A stretch of 64,000 nucleotides of DNA from Phallusia fumigata. Its lineage: Eukaryota; Chordata; Ascidiacea; Phlebobranchia; Ascidiidae. Shown piece by piece: positions 24,164 to 38,033 of this stretch (position 1 is the first letter of the stretch; the number at the start of each line of letters is the position of its first letter). Location: NCBI GenBank assembly GCA_008931825.1, contig QXVZ01029387.1, positions 389,060 through 453,059 on the forward strand, in the 5' to 3' direction. A model generated the notes under the pieces. The model searched no databases. It had not been told where the DNA came from and saw only the letters and a list, made by a program, of their open reading frames with translations. Made by a program: the position numbers and the translations under genes.

Positions 24164-27100
24164 CCGGCTGGATACCAATCATCAATACCAACGGGCTACG
24201 CAGTTCCTTACGCACAAGACTTTGGAGTTGCTTCACAAGCTTGCATCAGTTTTTACTGGGCACTTGCAACCTTGGTCTCGACTCTGTATGCTAAACATAA
24301 CAACGAATCGAAAGTAGCTGAAAGCAATCACGACGACCGGATTTTGTTGAACTGTGACTTTGAGGATGGATGGTAGGAATAGGATTTGAAAATATTTAAA
24401 ATTTAACGACGAAACAAAGTTGGGTGAAAGTAATATAATTAACGAATAGGTGTCCAGGCTGGAATCAAACTTCCACGGACGACTTTGATTGGCAAGTTAA
24501 CCAGGGGTCGACTAAAACCACCCGAACAGGCCCCGGCGTCGATCACACTCTTCTGAGTAGCGGTACAGTATATGCTTTTTGCGTCGTCGTATTGATTGAT
24601 GATTGAGTATCACATGTTTTGTTTGCTTCCAGATGGCCATTATGCATATGTCGAAGCATCAGGACTTCTGTTTGGTACAAGGGCCCTATTTAGAACACCG
24701 TTTGTTGAGATGAATACTCATTCGAAGTATTGCTTCAAGTTTTGGTGGGTATATGCGAGTAAATCCTAAACGATACAAGTAAAAAACAAATGTGTTGGAA
24801 AATGCCTTATTTCTTATCCCCTTTATCAACTTTCGTTTTTATACAATCCAGGTTTACTTCTCAAAAATTTATAATCTTCCAGTCTCATTTTTTGATTTTT
24901 CGATATTTTGGGATTTCCTGTTGCCGTCAATTGCTACAGCTTTGGCTAATTGTGTCATTGTTCAAAGGTATCATATGTACGGAAGTGGGATTGGGTCCTT
25001 AAAAGTCACATGGAGTCCTCCAAAACAAGTCGGCAGTTCGAGTTCAACAGTATTCCTAATCTTCACAAAATCTGGTAAAAGCATTTTGGTGAATACAGCT
25101 ACAAAACGTTTGAATTTTGAATAGGATGTGGATTTGAGTTTGTTTTGTTTAAATATGATAATTTATTTTTTTGTAAAATGTATGCATCTAAATATTAAAG
25201 TAGGTTATGCTTTGCAAAAACACAAAAATCAAAATGGAACAAAGCAATAGTTTTAGCGCGGGATTGTGATTGACCGGTTGTCCAAAATGTGATTACGGGT
25301 TTCTGCGTTTGTTCTATTTGGCAGGAGTATTGCGTTTAATTCCTTCGGGGAAAAATAATATAAACGCCGTAACCGACCAGACATTTAAATTCGGCAAATC
25401 CCTGATTCCTATGTTTTTTCTGACAACCTTGCTGAATAAGTCTTTATGTGTAGCAAACTCTACTAACCCTTTTTTGCAAAAATTTTACCTGGTCCTGAAA
25501 GAAATATGTTGATTTTTATTTTAAAAGGAGCTGTAAGTGCCAATGACACGGACTGGAAACTTGAAGAAGTTGACGTCATATCGCCAACTAAAATCAACTA
25601 TTTTAAGCCCGTTTATGTAAGTCATCATAAAAAACGGGAAAGATTTTGAGGTGGTTTTTACTACAGTATTTATCTGTTGGTATTGACAATTTCTTATCGT
25701 AGTTCGAGTTCCACGCTACTAGAGGTTTCAATCTGCGAAGTGACATCGCCCTTGACGACATTAGTTTAGTTGCAGGATCATGCGACGAACAACCTAAAGG
25801 TAACCCATTTTCTCCCATTTAACTAACATGTCGACTTGACGCCTGCATAAATGTGAGTACTGATGCCCACAAAACCATAAACTTTTATGCAGTAATGACC
25901 GCTGTCGTTTCCAGCTTCGAAAGAAACAAAAGATAGGATTTTTATTGTACTCAATAATTTACAGCTGTTTTAACGACGAGCACACCAATCGTTACCATAA
26001 CTGATGCTATCCACATTGAAAGCGTAAACAGCGATATTTTGTTATGCAACGGAAAACGATACAACAAACTGAAACACACATGTTGTGCCGGAGTGATCAG
26101 GTAACGGGGAATTAACGATCTGCTACGTAGTAGAAGGGCAAAGCGTTATTAGGTTTAAAATGCTATTTGTTGTGCAAAATTAATTTATTATTTTAATAAC
26201 GCCCAACCGATCAGAAACAAAATTAACTGACTTAAAAATTAAATAGTTTGCAGTTTCTCAAACAAAGCATACTAAAAAACATTGAAAAGCGAAGAAATTA
26301 AAGAAACTTTAACCTTGAAACCAACTCTATGTATCAAATTGTGATTATTTTGTCAGAGAGTTGAACTGCAATTTAGTTTCATTTCGGTTGGGAGTTCTTA
26401 AATTTTACTACGTTTTAAAGTTTGTTTTGTAAACGAAATTATTTGTTAATACATAAGCGGTTCGGGATCAACCAGATAGTAACTTAATAAAATCTAATTA
26501 AATTTTTACCAAACGGTTCGTGTCCGCCTCAACCTGTTCAGGAGTTCGGATTTAGCTATTCTTTTATACTGGTGCAGCTGAAATGACGTGTATAACATAC
26601 GAATGCCCATTGTAGTTACGTTTGGTAAAATGTGTGTTTTTTTCGACAGGAAAATACAGGGAAGTTTCAAGTGTTGTGGACAAAATTTATTTAACCCTAA
26701 AGTGCAAGGCTGCTGTGGATCCTCTGTTTTCTGGTAATACACGTTTTCCCGTGTCTGATAAAGTAAATAGGCTACCTGATTAAATACATCTTAGTTCCAT
26801 TTTATGTATTTAAACATACTGCAAACAGCATGCAGTTGGGACATTCGCTGCATTGACTCAAAAAACTTCATGAAGATCATGAATAAACAAATACAAATGT
26901 TTGAACTGAATCAGTTTGTTTCTGCAAAATAAACCTGAGGATGCACTATAGTGACACCAAGTGTAAAAAATTTCAGTTCTGTGCAAGAGCAAACAAATTA
27001 AGCTTTGACGTGTCAAGGTGAAAACTTAGTTTTTAATGAGAATAGAAATGACCTTATGCCTGTACACTTTGCTCACAGCTTACCATTTTGTCTGTAGGAT

Positions 27101-27224
27101 TGGAATAAAGCGGTGCTGTGGGTTACGGACATACATACCACCTTTCCTCAACTGTTGCAACGACCAACTGTTCCACAAGAAAACGCACCAATGTCAAACT
27201 AATTCACTACTTCCAAGGCTCTAA
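24164..27224 (+). CDS. MAM domain plus galaxin-like cysteine repeats, 5' end missing
   Basis: Nine exons join in frame to the stop (24164-24372, 24450-24562, 24633-24744, 24968-25074, 25528-25616, 25703-25799, 25965-26100, 26650-26733, 27098-27224), 357 residues visible. Residues about 62-230 form a MAM domain: CDFEDGWCPGW, YAYVEASG, CFKFWYHMYGSGIGSLKV and DIALDDISLVAGSC. MAM domains mediate extracellular adhesion. The C-terminus is a chain of double-cysteine motifs (HTCCAGVI, FKCCGQNLFNPK, GCCGSS, KRCCG, NCCNDQLFHKKTHQC), the pattern of galaxins, secreted matrix proteins first described from coral skeletons. The start, probably with a signal peptide, was not found. The donor of exon 3 was set at 24745 because it yields the conserved FWYHMYG. 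The neighbour is convergent, 458 bases away. No function is assigned. Confidence 0.8.
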
Positions 27225-27681
27225 TTACCACAAAATTGGCATGATCGTTTTTTAAAAAATGTACATTTCTTGAAGATGACATGTTGTTTTTTGTTGTCGA
27301 CTGTCTGCCAATAGACCGTGTTGGAACTCGGCGTGAACAAATGACCAACGAACAAATACAGTTGTATGTACATTTTATAGCATCTTTATGAATACATTAT
27401 CACACACAAATTGGTGATTGTCGAAGCGGCAGTTTGCAGCGTTTGAACTAGTAGTTAATTCAGCAAGAATTTCTGTCGAAAATGATCCGACTAATGTCTG
27501 AACAGCGTTTGTGTACAAGATTCGCAGCAGCAAGCAAAACAGTAGCAAAACTTACTAGACCTTCTTGGTAGCGTCGTGTAAAACATAAAAAACGGATACA
27601 AAATAAGTTTTAGTAAGAACTTTAGGTTTCTGTACTTCTTAACAAAACACAGTCGTAATGTTAGTAGGCAAACAAAATGTA
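27225..27681. other. Convergent intergenic region
   Basis: This stretch lies between the MAM/galaxin gene (+) and the large adhesion-type gene (-) and presumably contains both 3' UTRs. No AATAAA close to either stop was found and no repeat was recognised. Confidence 0.5.
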
Positions 27682-30600
27682 TTAGATATCAGCAACGTCC
27701 ACTGATATCGGCAATCCCGAAATAGATTGTTTTGCCACAGACCAAGATTCTTGGTTGTGACGTTGTCCCTGTATTACATCCTTAGTCGTTTGCCTTATAT
27801 CGTTTTGTTCCGGCGATTTTGAAAAGGACGGAATGTAGCTGGAATAGCTCGACCCTCGACGAGACTCTTCCCTAACAGGGCGCGTCTCTGGACTCTCAGT
27901 CTCAATAGCGGCGTTGCCACCTAGCTGTTGGCACACCATCGACACAGCGCTGTGCCATCTTGCCAGGGCACCTACGTGTGTCAGCGGACCGGAGTTTGTT
28001 TCAGAACTTCTCACGTTGTTATTCAAACAGATTTCCTGCTCTTTCTTAACATTTTCAGGTTGCCCGTACGCTACAGCCCTCAAAGACACTTGTGATTGTT
28101 GATACACGTTGTCTGCTTGTCGCTGCATCAGCGGGAGCTCGTGGTTTGTGTGTGTTGGTGTCGTATCGGGAATGGAGAACACGGATGATGATATACTTGG
28201 GGGTTGATCTATTGCAAAATGGGTCGGTGTCACAGGTTCATTTTCAGCTAAGTGCGTCTTCGATGCGTGACTCCAAAACAAGTCATCCGATGTCTGAAAA
28301 ATGGTTTACTTTTTAGCAGTCATTGATTGCGAAATGCTAAGAAGATTTATGACTGTTGGTCGACCGCATCAAATGTTTTGTTTTCGACCCAATGAACTGA
28401 CATCCATAGCAAAAATTGCTGACAAACGCTTTACTGCACCGGGCTCGGACATGTTTAATCCACAAGGTGTCGTGCGAGGAGTAGTATAATTCATTGTTTA
28501 CTCGTCCATTGACTAAAGGTACAACGAACGCTTCATAAATTGCCGACTTACCATGCTTTCGCGGGAACACCACCCAAACTGGTTCCAGCAAGTTCGTGGA
28601 AACAAGCTTTTCGGACTTTCATCTGACAAAAAATCAAACATAATTTGCTGCGCTCGTCACTTATATGAGTTAGCTTACTTACCGCTGTTCAACCGGTAAC
28701 TCTTGACTCCAATTTTCCGAAAAGAGTGAATATGATTTACCAGGCATGCAATCACAAGAATGGAGCCTGATAAGAGCAATCCCAAGATCAAAACCCACCA
28801 CCAGCCGATACCGCTCTCCTCTATGGCGTCTTCGTTGACTCGCAAAGTTATAGCTGATTGCACTCGACACGATGTCCCAGTGACGTCACAAACACCTAGC
28901 GACGATGGGTGATCGCCGCAAACCGAATTACCGATACAGTTGTTGTGGTCGCTGAATGCATGGGGGATTTTGCTGTCGGTTTCGTCAAAAGTGTTGTTTC
29001 GAAAACGTATTGTCAGATACGGGATGCTGTTATTCACTTCGAGTATGCTGATAACAAGCCTGTCGCTCGATGACCACGAGCCAGTGTAGTTGCCGACGAT
29101 TTCGGGATGAAACGACACGACTTTGTCCAGTAGCTCTTTGCTGCCAACAGGCGGCGTGTTGGTGTCTTTGTTGAACTGCAGCGCAATGCTGTCACCCGCG
29201 TGCATATTGTTGTCGTCGACGTTGTCGTGACGCACAACAGAAGACGAAACAATTTCCGGGGTCAGATCCAAACGATGCTCCTGAAATTTAATTGTGTCAG
29301 TTAGTTTGACGTTTGACTGGAATTTGGCCCGGGGTAACTTATTATAGTCAACTGTAGCGCAACAAAGTTTAAAGCTAGCCGCTATAGGCACCCAAACCTC
29401 AGGTGCTGTTGCAAGTGGCTTAAAATGCAAGGAGCGTCGAAATATGTTTGTATGATAGTAATATTGAAATCAACGACAACAAACAACATATATATAGTAT
29501 GAAACAAAAGCCGAAGTATGGTGTTATCATGTTATATCGGGGTAGATGCCGCAGTGTCCTTCTTTTCAAAGGAAAGATGATTCAGTTTTTGGACAAAAAG
29601 TGAAGAATTTTGTCATATAATTTTGCCACGTTGGGTGTAAACGGTGGGAAAAAGTTATGCAACCAACCACAACTGTGTTTTTACCAGTAAGCAAGAAATA
29701 CAAGTCACTTACCACAAGAAACCTGGGTACATTTAGGCTGGTTCTCGCAGAAGTATATTCACGCAAAGATGTTATATCGGCACCGGTATCCTCCGTAACA
29801 ATTTGAAAAAGCAAGGATTCGTTCAGGCTATTAGCCATTGCCCTTGTAACATCGCTAGCCAAGTGATCCAACGTCGATGCATCCAGTTGAAAAAACAACT
29901 TTGTCACTGTGGGGACATGTCCCTCTTGGTTTGCGGATGTATCCCAATCTTCAATGTAATCGTTGCGACATCCAGTCAACGAACCAAACAAATCGGGGAA
30001 CTCGGAAAACACGTTCACACCTGACAATAAAAATTAAAAAATGTATTAATATTCCCTCTCTGCCAGAGTTTGGACCAACACAAACTGTAGGGATGAGGAA
30101 AGTCTCGGATTTCGACACACAATAAACAGTTTTCTTTTTAAACAAATTAAACTGTGACCCCCACAAAATCGCATATCCAAAGTAATAAACTCGCTACTTC
30201 GTTTCTCTGCTCACCAAATATTGCTTGAAACTGCAGGGCACATAGTCTGTCCATTTGTACTTGGCTCAGTGCTGGTCTGAACGCCATGACTATCGTCGAT
30301 CCGTTCACAATTACAGTTGTGTTATTGACAATCGCGGTATTTCTGGCAATAATTGAGAAAGCACTTGGTACCTTCAAAGATATAAACACACACCGGTTAA
30401 TGTTGACTTTATTTGCTCAATTTGAAACTGAAAACTTACGTTAAAACCCAAACTTCCGCGCAACAAAGGGGATTCGTCCGTCAAAGGATTCGATTGACCA
30501 CTTCTGTCACGAATGCAATAGCGTTGGGTGATATCTGATAGGTCTGGTGGGTTCAGGCAAGCATCGATTGCACGCGGCGTGACTGTCCACGCACCAACCT

Positions 30601-33600
30601 ACCAATAAAATATGTTGACATTCTATCTTGGTTTCCAGTGGTTAGTAGTAACGACCCTACCTTAATTGATGCTTGTGGGTATCCCTCGTTTAAAATAAGA
30701 ACGCGAAAAATTTTCGATGATTCCCATTTTCCGACAAATGCATTTTCCTGTCCCTGTGCGTTCAAAGGCGAATGAAATTCAAACATTTGTTCGATTTCGT
30801 TTTGCGTCAACAGTTTTCCGAAAGAAGCAACTGGATCATTGACGTCATAGTACCCGAATGGAGCCATGTTTGTTTCCACGTCAAAGAAAATTCTGATTTC
30901 GTCACCACTAGATAATTTTGAATCTGTGTGTTCGTCATTACCTTGCAGAGACAACAGATAACATAAATTTGCAAGTCACGGAAAAACTGCGCTGTAATTT
31001 AAATTCTGTCTCACCTGCAATGATCTGCGTGTAAGGAAATGCAATTAACTGCGATATCTTTGGAACCGGTAAGTTTTCACGTGATCGATTTCTAACGTCC
31101 ACAGCTACTGTGATGACGTTTGAAGATGCCCCGTCCTCGTCGAGGACAGAAAGTCTGATGAGTCTGATCCCTAATTCAGAACTTGCAGAATTGCAATACG
31201 TCGCATGTTGCAACGCAGCTTGGTAATCGGCAAAGGAAGCGTCCGCATCGTCCAGTGAGAATGTCAAAGTACTTGTGGTGAAGTTGTAATTCGACGTCAC
31301 GTGAATAATCTAAAAAGTTTTTTGTTACGAATTAACAAAAACTACACTGATTCATCATCACAGCACGCCACATGTACCTTGATAATCTGAATTGAAGAGT
31401 TCTGATATGTTGTAATCTCCACTAGTTGTGGCAATGATAAATATTCTTGACTACCGTCAACATTTTGTTCAAGAGTCAGTTGACCAAAGGACAAGCGAGC
31501 GTTATCTTCATCGCTAATAGTCAACGATGAGTTTTCGAAAATCAAAACATGACTGTTATCTGTTAAAACAAATGTGAAAACAATTGATTTAGACTATCCA
31601 GGGTAGAAGTACATTTCTCAACGGCATTCAGTGTAATTTGTTACACGGAATGAATAATTCGAAAATAATACCCCATGTTGACAAATGACATACACTAACT
31701 AGACTATGGTATGGTTTAATTTTCTTTTGTTACATTTATATTTTGACAAAATTTTCTCAACTGCAACTGGTCAATATAACAGCATTGTCCGCTTAAAATA
31801 AACCGTTGTATAGTTATAAGCTGTAAATAGTATTAAAAAAACAGCTGCGTTGACGTACTTGTGTTGAAAAGAGTAGTGTTGACGAAAGAACCACCTGCAG
31901 TGATTCGTGGATTAGAATTCACCACAACCAAGTTGATGGGTCGGGTAAATGGGTCGGTTTCGACCCCCGCCACATTCGCTGCGGTCACGCTGACGTATCG
32001 TCCTGCACCAACACTGACAGTGGGATTGGTCGATAAATGCTCGAAAGTCATACTTTTTAGGATTTTGTTGCACGTCGCTGCACTAAAATTCCCTCTGATG
32101 GTAAGTTCAGTGTTGTGAGTATTCCATGTAATAGTTGAGGAGGTGTCCTCTACAAGGGCGTTTTCACTCAAGTATCCGAGCGTTGAGCCGATGGCGAGCT
32201 TTTCGTAATTAAAGTCTACGGCTCTGAGCAAACTGACGCTTAATTGGCCAAATGTTGTGGGCACGGAAGACGTAAGTTCAATATCTTCAAACAATGTGGT
32301 TGGTTGGTCTCCTTCCGTGTATACAAGGGATGCTGCCAAAACAAATCCTTTTAGTGAAGATATTATGTGATAAGTAGGTATAGGGTACACTAATACCTTG
32401 ATTGCCGGTCAACAAGGGTCGGTTAGTGACGGCAGTTAGGGTAACTGTTATTGTGGTTGCTGTTGCTCCAAAAGAGCTGGTGGTTGATGTTGTGGTGTCT
32501 ATGAAGGTTGCGCCTGGCGATAAATCGTCACTTCCATCCCACGCTATTGACTGAAAAACTGCTTCGGGTATTTGATTGGACAAAGTTGTAGAAACGAATC
32601 TGAACAGATTTTTAGTTCAAACTTTTGATTGTTAAAACTGCAAAATGCGTGTCTTTATGGTACCTTATTTGACAGTCGGAAGAAAGAAGTGTAGCTGAGG
32701 TACGGGATATGGCAGTTCCGGTGGATAACGACACCCAATCGGAGTCTGTGCCAGATGTATCGCATTTGTATTGAAAATATCCGGTGTCGTTTTCCGTTAA
32801 TCCAATTATTGCCATTCCAGGAGTGTCGCCGTCATCGTCACTAATCAAAAACACAAGATATAACGTTTCACGCTTTTACTTTATGTCAAACTAGATTGTA
32901 CCGAAATAAACTTGCTGTCAACTCATCAACAGCGACACCCAACGCATTTAACTCCGTTGCTCTCTCGTATAACGGAAACGCAAGATTGTCAAGTAGAAAC
33001 GATGGTGCGTCGTTTACAGGGAGTACTGTTACAACCCCCGTAACCTCAGTGAGGCTATATGCACCAAAATTGCCAGCGTATGATGAATCCACCTTAAAAC
33101 AACATAACCGATAAAATAGGTTGCTTTTGCGCTTGGTTCCGGCGAACACCAATCGTTTCGTGTCATTATTGGTGCAAAACTGATTTGTCGTTCGACAAAC
33201 AAACAATGTTTAATTCAAATCAACGACGAATTACATTTTATACACACCAATATGTTTAGCTGTTAAACGCTACGTCCTACTTTTATGTTTGATGTTCAGA
33301 TAAAATGGAACTATTTTCAGCACAACTAGTTTCGTACAAAAACTATTTTCGGGTTTGCAGTAGGAAATTTTCACAAATATGTAAAACGTTTAAAAATTGG
33401 TAATTATGTGATTCTAAATCTAACTTTTTTGGTCACAAGCATTTGTTCACACATACGGGTACCCACCCCAGTATCCCCAGGTTGTCCTGAAGTAAAATCC
33501 CAACACCTAAACGATACATTTGCCGTACCGTGGAAGTTGGTTTTCGGAATAAAACGAACCCTGTACGACAGTTCATTCATATTTTCTCCAAGAAGTACTG

Positions 33601-36242
33601 ATGGGCTGATAATATCGTGCCATATTTGGGCTCCGTCAGTTGTATATTGCCATAATCCAATATTCGCATCGACACCTGTTATCGCAACTCCGATATTTTG
33701 CATGCTGCTATCGTATTGTAGATCAACATCGTCACATGCAGACAGAAAATTTGACATTTGTATGCCTTGCGAATCTGATGAGTCCTCGTTTATTGATGCT
33801 AAGGCGACTACATCCACAGACTGGTTGACTACAGGTGCATCATTGACTGGGACAATTGCAACAGTTATTGTTCCCATATTTTGGCTGAACGGATCGCCGG
33901 GAGCTGTCCATGTCACATTAGTGAAATCCCCATGAGATAGAGATGAAGTTGATCCTTTAAGATAAGAATTTTAGCATGTTACTAATCTAAGTCGTATTGT
34001 TTGTAATTGGTTCTATGTTTCGACAAGATTGTTAAGTAAAGAAATTCTATTGGTGTTTTTTAATATGTCTACATAGTCATCGATTGCGGATGATGCTTGG
34101 GTAGCATGACTGACATAAGGAACAGCAAAAAAGCAGGAAGCCTTGATATAACTGCAAATTTGGCATCATAATGTACTTTCTCCAACATTGTTGATGAATA
34201 AGAACTGATAAAAAAATCTTTGCGATTATACTTTTTTCACAGGTAGTAAGTGCCAGTCATTTTTCATCTTTTGAAATCATACCAGTTTTATCCCAGGCGA
34301 CCACAGTGATTGAAGTTTCTCCGTTGAAGTTTTCATCAGGAATAAACACGATGTATCGTTCTGACAAAACAACACAAGTTTGCTCCAGGGAAGTGTTTCT
34401 CAAAATATTTCCTTGCTCATCGCGGTTTCCATCCTTAAAGTCGTAAAATCCCGTTAAAACAGAAGTGACAAAAAAACAAATACCAAATTTACACACATTT
34501 ATGTCCATTAAAAGACCCGATGTAGTGAGATATTTCCATTTTCCGTGACTGTTGTCTGCGCCAAGTATAGCAATTCCGAGTTGAGAGTTAAAATCGCTGT
34601 CAACCACAGAGTCGCCGAGAAATGGGATAGAAGAAGAGCCGATTTGTGCGTATCTGTATCATACATTAAAACATGTCACCGTTTCGTTTTGTTTGCCAAA
34701 ACAAGCTGTTTTAGTTGACTTACAATGTGGTATCTTCCAGCAAGAAAAGGTCTGGAGGTTGGGATGCAAAATGTGGAGAATCGTTGGCATTGAGAACAAA
34801 GAAATAAACATTAGCAAAAACTTGCGTGTCTTCATAATGAAGAACAATGCCGATTCCTCGCAAAGACGCACTGGGCTCCGGGTCAGTGTTTTCGTACCTT
34901 AAACTGTTAATGGCTCTTTCATATTCTTCTTTGTTCGCCAAATCTGTAATACACAAAATTTTAGGTAAACCTGGCTCCATCATGCAAATAGCAACTGTCA
35001 CATAATCCACTTTTTGTTGGATCCTGGAGCTTTTGAAGTGCAAACTTTTACGTTTTTGGAAGCTAAACCTAGATTTTTTTGCCAAATTCACAAGAAACGC
35101 GTATAGCTTTTACCTGTAATGGTGAGCAACCCATTTGAATATGTGCTGGTTGGCGTAACTTCGTATGTGAACGTAACATTGCGGCCCCCGACATCCGTTG
35201 TGTGGGTCATGATAAATGGGGAGATAGTCAAAATTTCATGTCCAACGTCCAATATGTTTAAAATTTCTATGGTGACATGATCAATCTCAGAATCACCGGA
35301 AATCTAAACACAGCCAAAAAAGGCATTAATTAAATTTTCATCTTTAAAATATTCATCACTTTCCATTGCGAAAAATTGTCATTACAAGTCATCTGTCATC
35401 CGAAAAACCTGATGTCACCACTGCCCCCATGCGTCAAATTTTTGCACCAAAAGTCCCAGTAGTACGTCGCTATATGCGACCACTACTTTTACAAATCTGC
35501 AGATGGCTTGCGACGCTGGAAGTACGTTTGGCTTTTTTAAAAGGGAATTAACGTCACTAAATACTAGCTGTAACATAATAAATACTTTTTTTTCCAATTC
35601 GCAGTAAACCGCAGTTTTCGGCTAAGCAAATGAGCTCGGTAAAACAAAGATAAAACACAAATTATGGTTACGTATAGCAACTCCTATCTAAGGTGGTATT
35701 CGATGCAAAAATAAGTTTCCACTGGTATTCGAGACTATTTAAATTGATTTGTTTTGGCACTGCTGGCTGGACCGGTAGACACCTCCTAAATGCAATTTTA
35801 GTACGTCGGGAACAGCCAAATATACACAGAAGAAAAGTCTAACCTGCAACGGGTTGGACATGACAAGTTGTGAACCAGAGTCTTCAATGTAATTTATTAC
35901 AGCGCTTGGTGTATTGACCGACAAACTTCGCTTCGTACGAGGCCTGCTTTGACTCATCTGGGAATCGAGGTATCCGTCCACCCGCAACATTTTCTGGAGT
36001 TTAGGGGAAAGCGCGTGGAACTGTGATGAAGTTAGTTGTATTCCGTTCTTGTTGATCAAATAACTCTCTGTGGATGTATCCGCAGCTTTTTCGCGTGGTG
36101 CGGTGTTACTGACATCACCCGTTAAAAAGTTTTTGCCTTTCGGAGGCGTTTTCGGTTGTGCACAAACATTGGTAAACGTAGTGTGCAGTAATAACCAAGT
36201 CAACAGCATTGAGGTGAAATTAGCCATGTTTGTCAGCAGCAT
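27682..36242 (-). CDS. Large single-pass membrane protein with adhesin-like repeats
   Basis: Eighteen exons (36242-35844, 35303-35114, 34943-34724, 34653-34283, 33954-33467, 33092-32902, 32840-32664, 32599-32397, 32332-31859, 31559-31378, 31309-31015, 30941-30661, 30598-30440, 30371-30215, 30020-29713, 29280-28683, 28622-28552, 28293-27682) give 1791 residues. A signal peptide (from MANFTSMLLTWLLLHTTF, in-frame ATG at 36227) opens it. Extracellular units: cadherin-like repeats with an ...YQAALQHATY.N or EYERAINSLRYEN core; three units of the type GVAITGVD...GLWQY...VRFIPKTNFHGTANV, spaced by PVNDAP linkers; two units of the type GD.I...F...TN.PP...F...W. One membrane span lies at about 1523-1545 (WWWVLILGLLLSGSILVIACLV), then a tail of about 246 residues rich in Ser and Gln. 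PVNDAP and GxWQY units are best known from giant bacterial adhesins. I know no vertebrate orthologue. Role in adhesion or recognition is inferred only from architecture. Confidence 0.86.
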
Positions 36243-37704
36243 ATTTCAAAATGGATATCTTAAAAACAACGATTGTAAGCCATCGCAACAAATACGTTTC
36301 ATTCGATCTCGATATCTTATCCCAAAACCTATTTTAACAGCAAAAAGTATCAAAATCTTGTAGCTAACTGGAAACACAAAAACTCTCATTCTTGACCTGG
36401 TTATGTGACGTTCACGTATGCTTAAAACAACGAGAAAATAGACACGTAAATATTTCGCAACATGTTGACAATATCGAGTATCTATGTGTGGTTACAACAC
36501 TCAGCTGAGACTAAAAAAATCTTTGAACCATAACCAAGACAGTTCATACAACTACGATTTGCTGTCACTACTGCGTTCTTTGATGGCATTGTACCTAGGA
36601 AAATGATACCGAACAATTCACACCTTTGGTGAAAAAGCTGTTGTTACTTTGGTGTCGTTACCATCAGCAGGTGATAGAACAGGTGTCCCGATAATCCTGA
36701 GACAAAGGAAATTGGGCATCGCTTTTATTTTGTGTGAAAACTGATATGATATTCCTCTCCGCGCGGCCTCCCCGACCGTAAGAATTTTTCTTTGTTTCAG
36801 GATTTTGGAAACCGAAACAATTTTGCGTCGGATGTGGTTCCAGACGTCGCTGGGTGAAGTTTTAATCTGCGCATTAACCTGTAATTTAATTATTCTATTA
36901 AAATTGTAAAGGTTGTTTTAAAATGCGACATACACAAAAAGTACTTTTTCTTTAGTAACTCGAATCTCCGAAACTATATTTGCGGCATCCAACTACAATA
37001 TCAACAAGCAGTTAAAAACTAGCGACACGACATATGCATTTTGAAAGCTCTAACAGATAGGCTGTTATCGCTACCTACTGTCATGTTCGTGGAACCCTTT
37101 TAACGACAAAAGTTTACGGCACAAATGTCTGTCGATAGGTTTTTGCAACATTTTTTTATAATTGGTAATAAAGCCGATTTTGAAATAGGATAGTTGTGGC
37201 TCCACGGTTGCAATACGAATAAAACCGGTTTAGTCATTCTAATGTGACTAGTTTTTGTCACAAAGTCACGTGACCTAGTCCCATCACTTTCTTTTGGTTG
37301 TGCAACTGTGCAGTTGTTCAGCGGATTCAAGCTAAAACATTATGTTAGCAATACCCTTGTATGGAAACATATACTGTCAAAAAAAATTATTTGTCAAAAA
37401 TACTTACCTTTTGTGCTTAAAATTAAAGCAAGGCCATGTTTAACCGTCATTCTTTCCCGTTTTCATTACCCACGCGATTAAACCAGCGTCTTTCACTTGC
37501 AAATTACAAGCTAGAAAGAGTGAGATTCCTGGTCGATGTTGTCCAAGACTTGTACGATTGTCAAAAAATATAAGAAAGAACCAAATACATTCGTCCATAT
37601 ATTTTGTGACGTTACGCCAATGATGGTCTTTGGGTTCATGCGTCACACTCGCACATTGAGTGAAAACTGAGCGACCTTGATTTATTTTAAATAACATTCC
37701 TTTT

Positions 37705-37801
37705 ATTTTTTTCACGAGATTCCAACCCGGGACGATGCCGAGTACATATCCCAATTAGGTTTTATGCTTGTATATGGGCCGAGCGCCTCTGTCAATTCGA
37801 C
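37705..37801. repeat. Dispersed repeat, second copy of 4445-4535
   Basis: It shares GGGACGATGCCGAGTAC, TTAGGTTTTATG, TGTATATGGGCCGAGCGCCTC and ATTCGACCA-type words, in the same order, with the copy near 4.4 kb. Confidence 0.6.
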
Positions 37802-38033
37802 CAAAATAGAACTAGGCCTAATAGTAACGTTCGGGCACTACCTAGCGCCATTATTTCCCAGTCCGCGGGCCAAAATCAAGATCAGCAACGTCTCAGCGCC
37901 CGTATCAACTTTCGACATACATTTCCGTTCCTTATTACTGTTTATAGCGTTGTAAAAAGTTTTTTTCCAATCAGATTATCTCCTCTTTTAAGTTTAAAAT
38001 AATCCCATGGAAATTGAATCAAGGGACGCCTTA

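Noticed and set aside
25270-25512. 80-codon open frame in an intron of the MAM/galaxin gene
   Set aside because: No splice sites that fit the phase on both sides, and the MAM domain joins perfectly without it.
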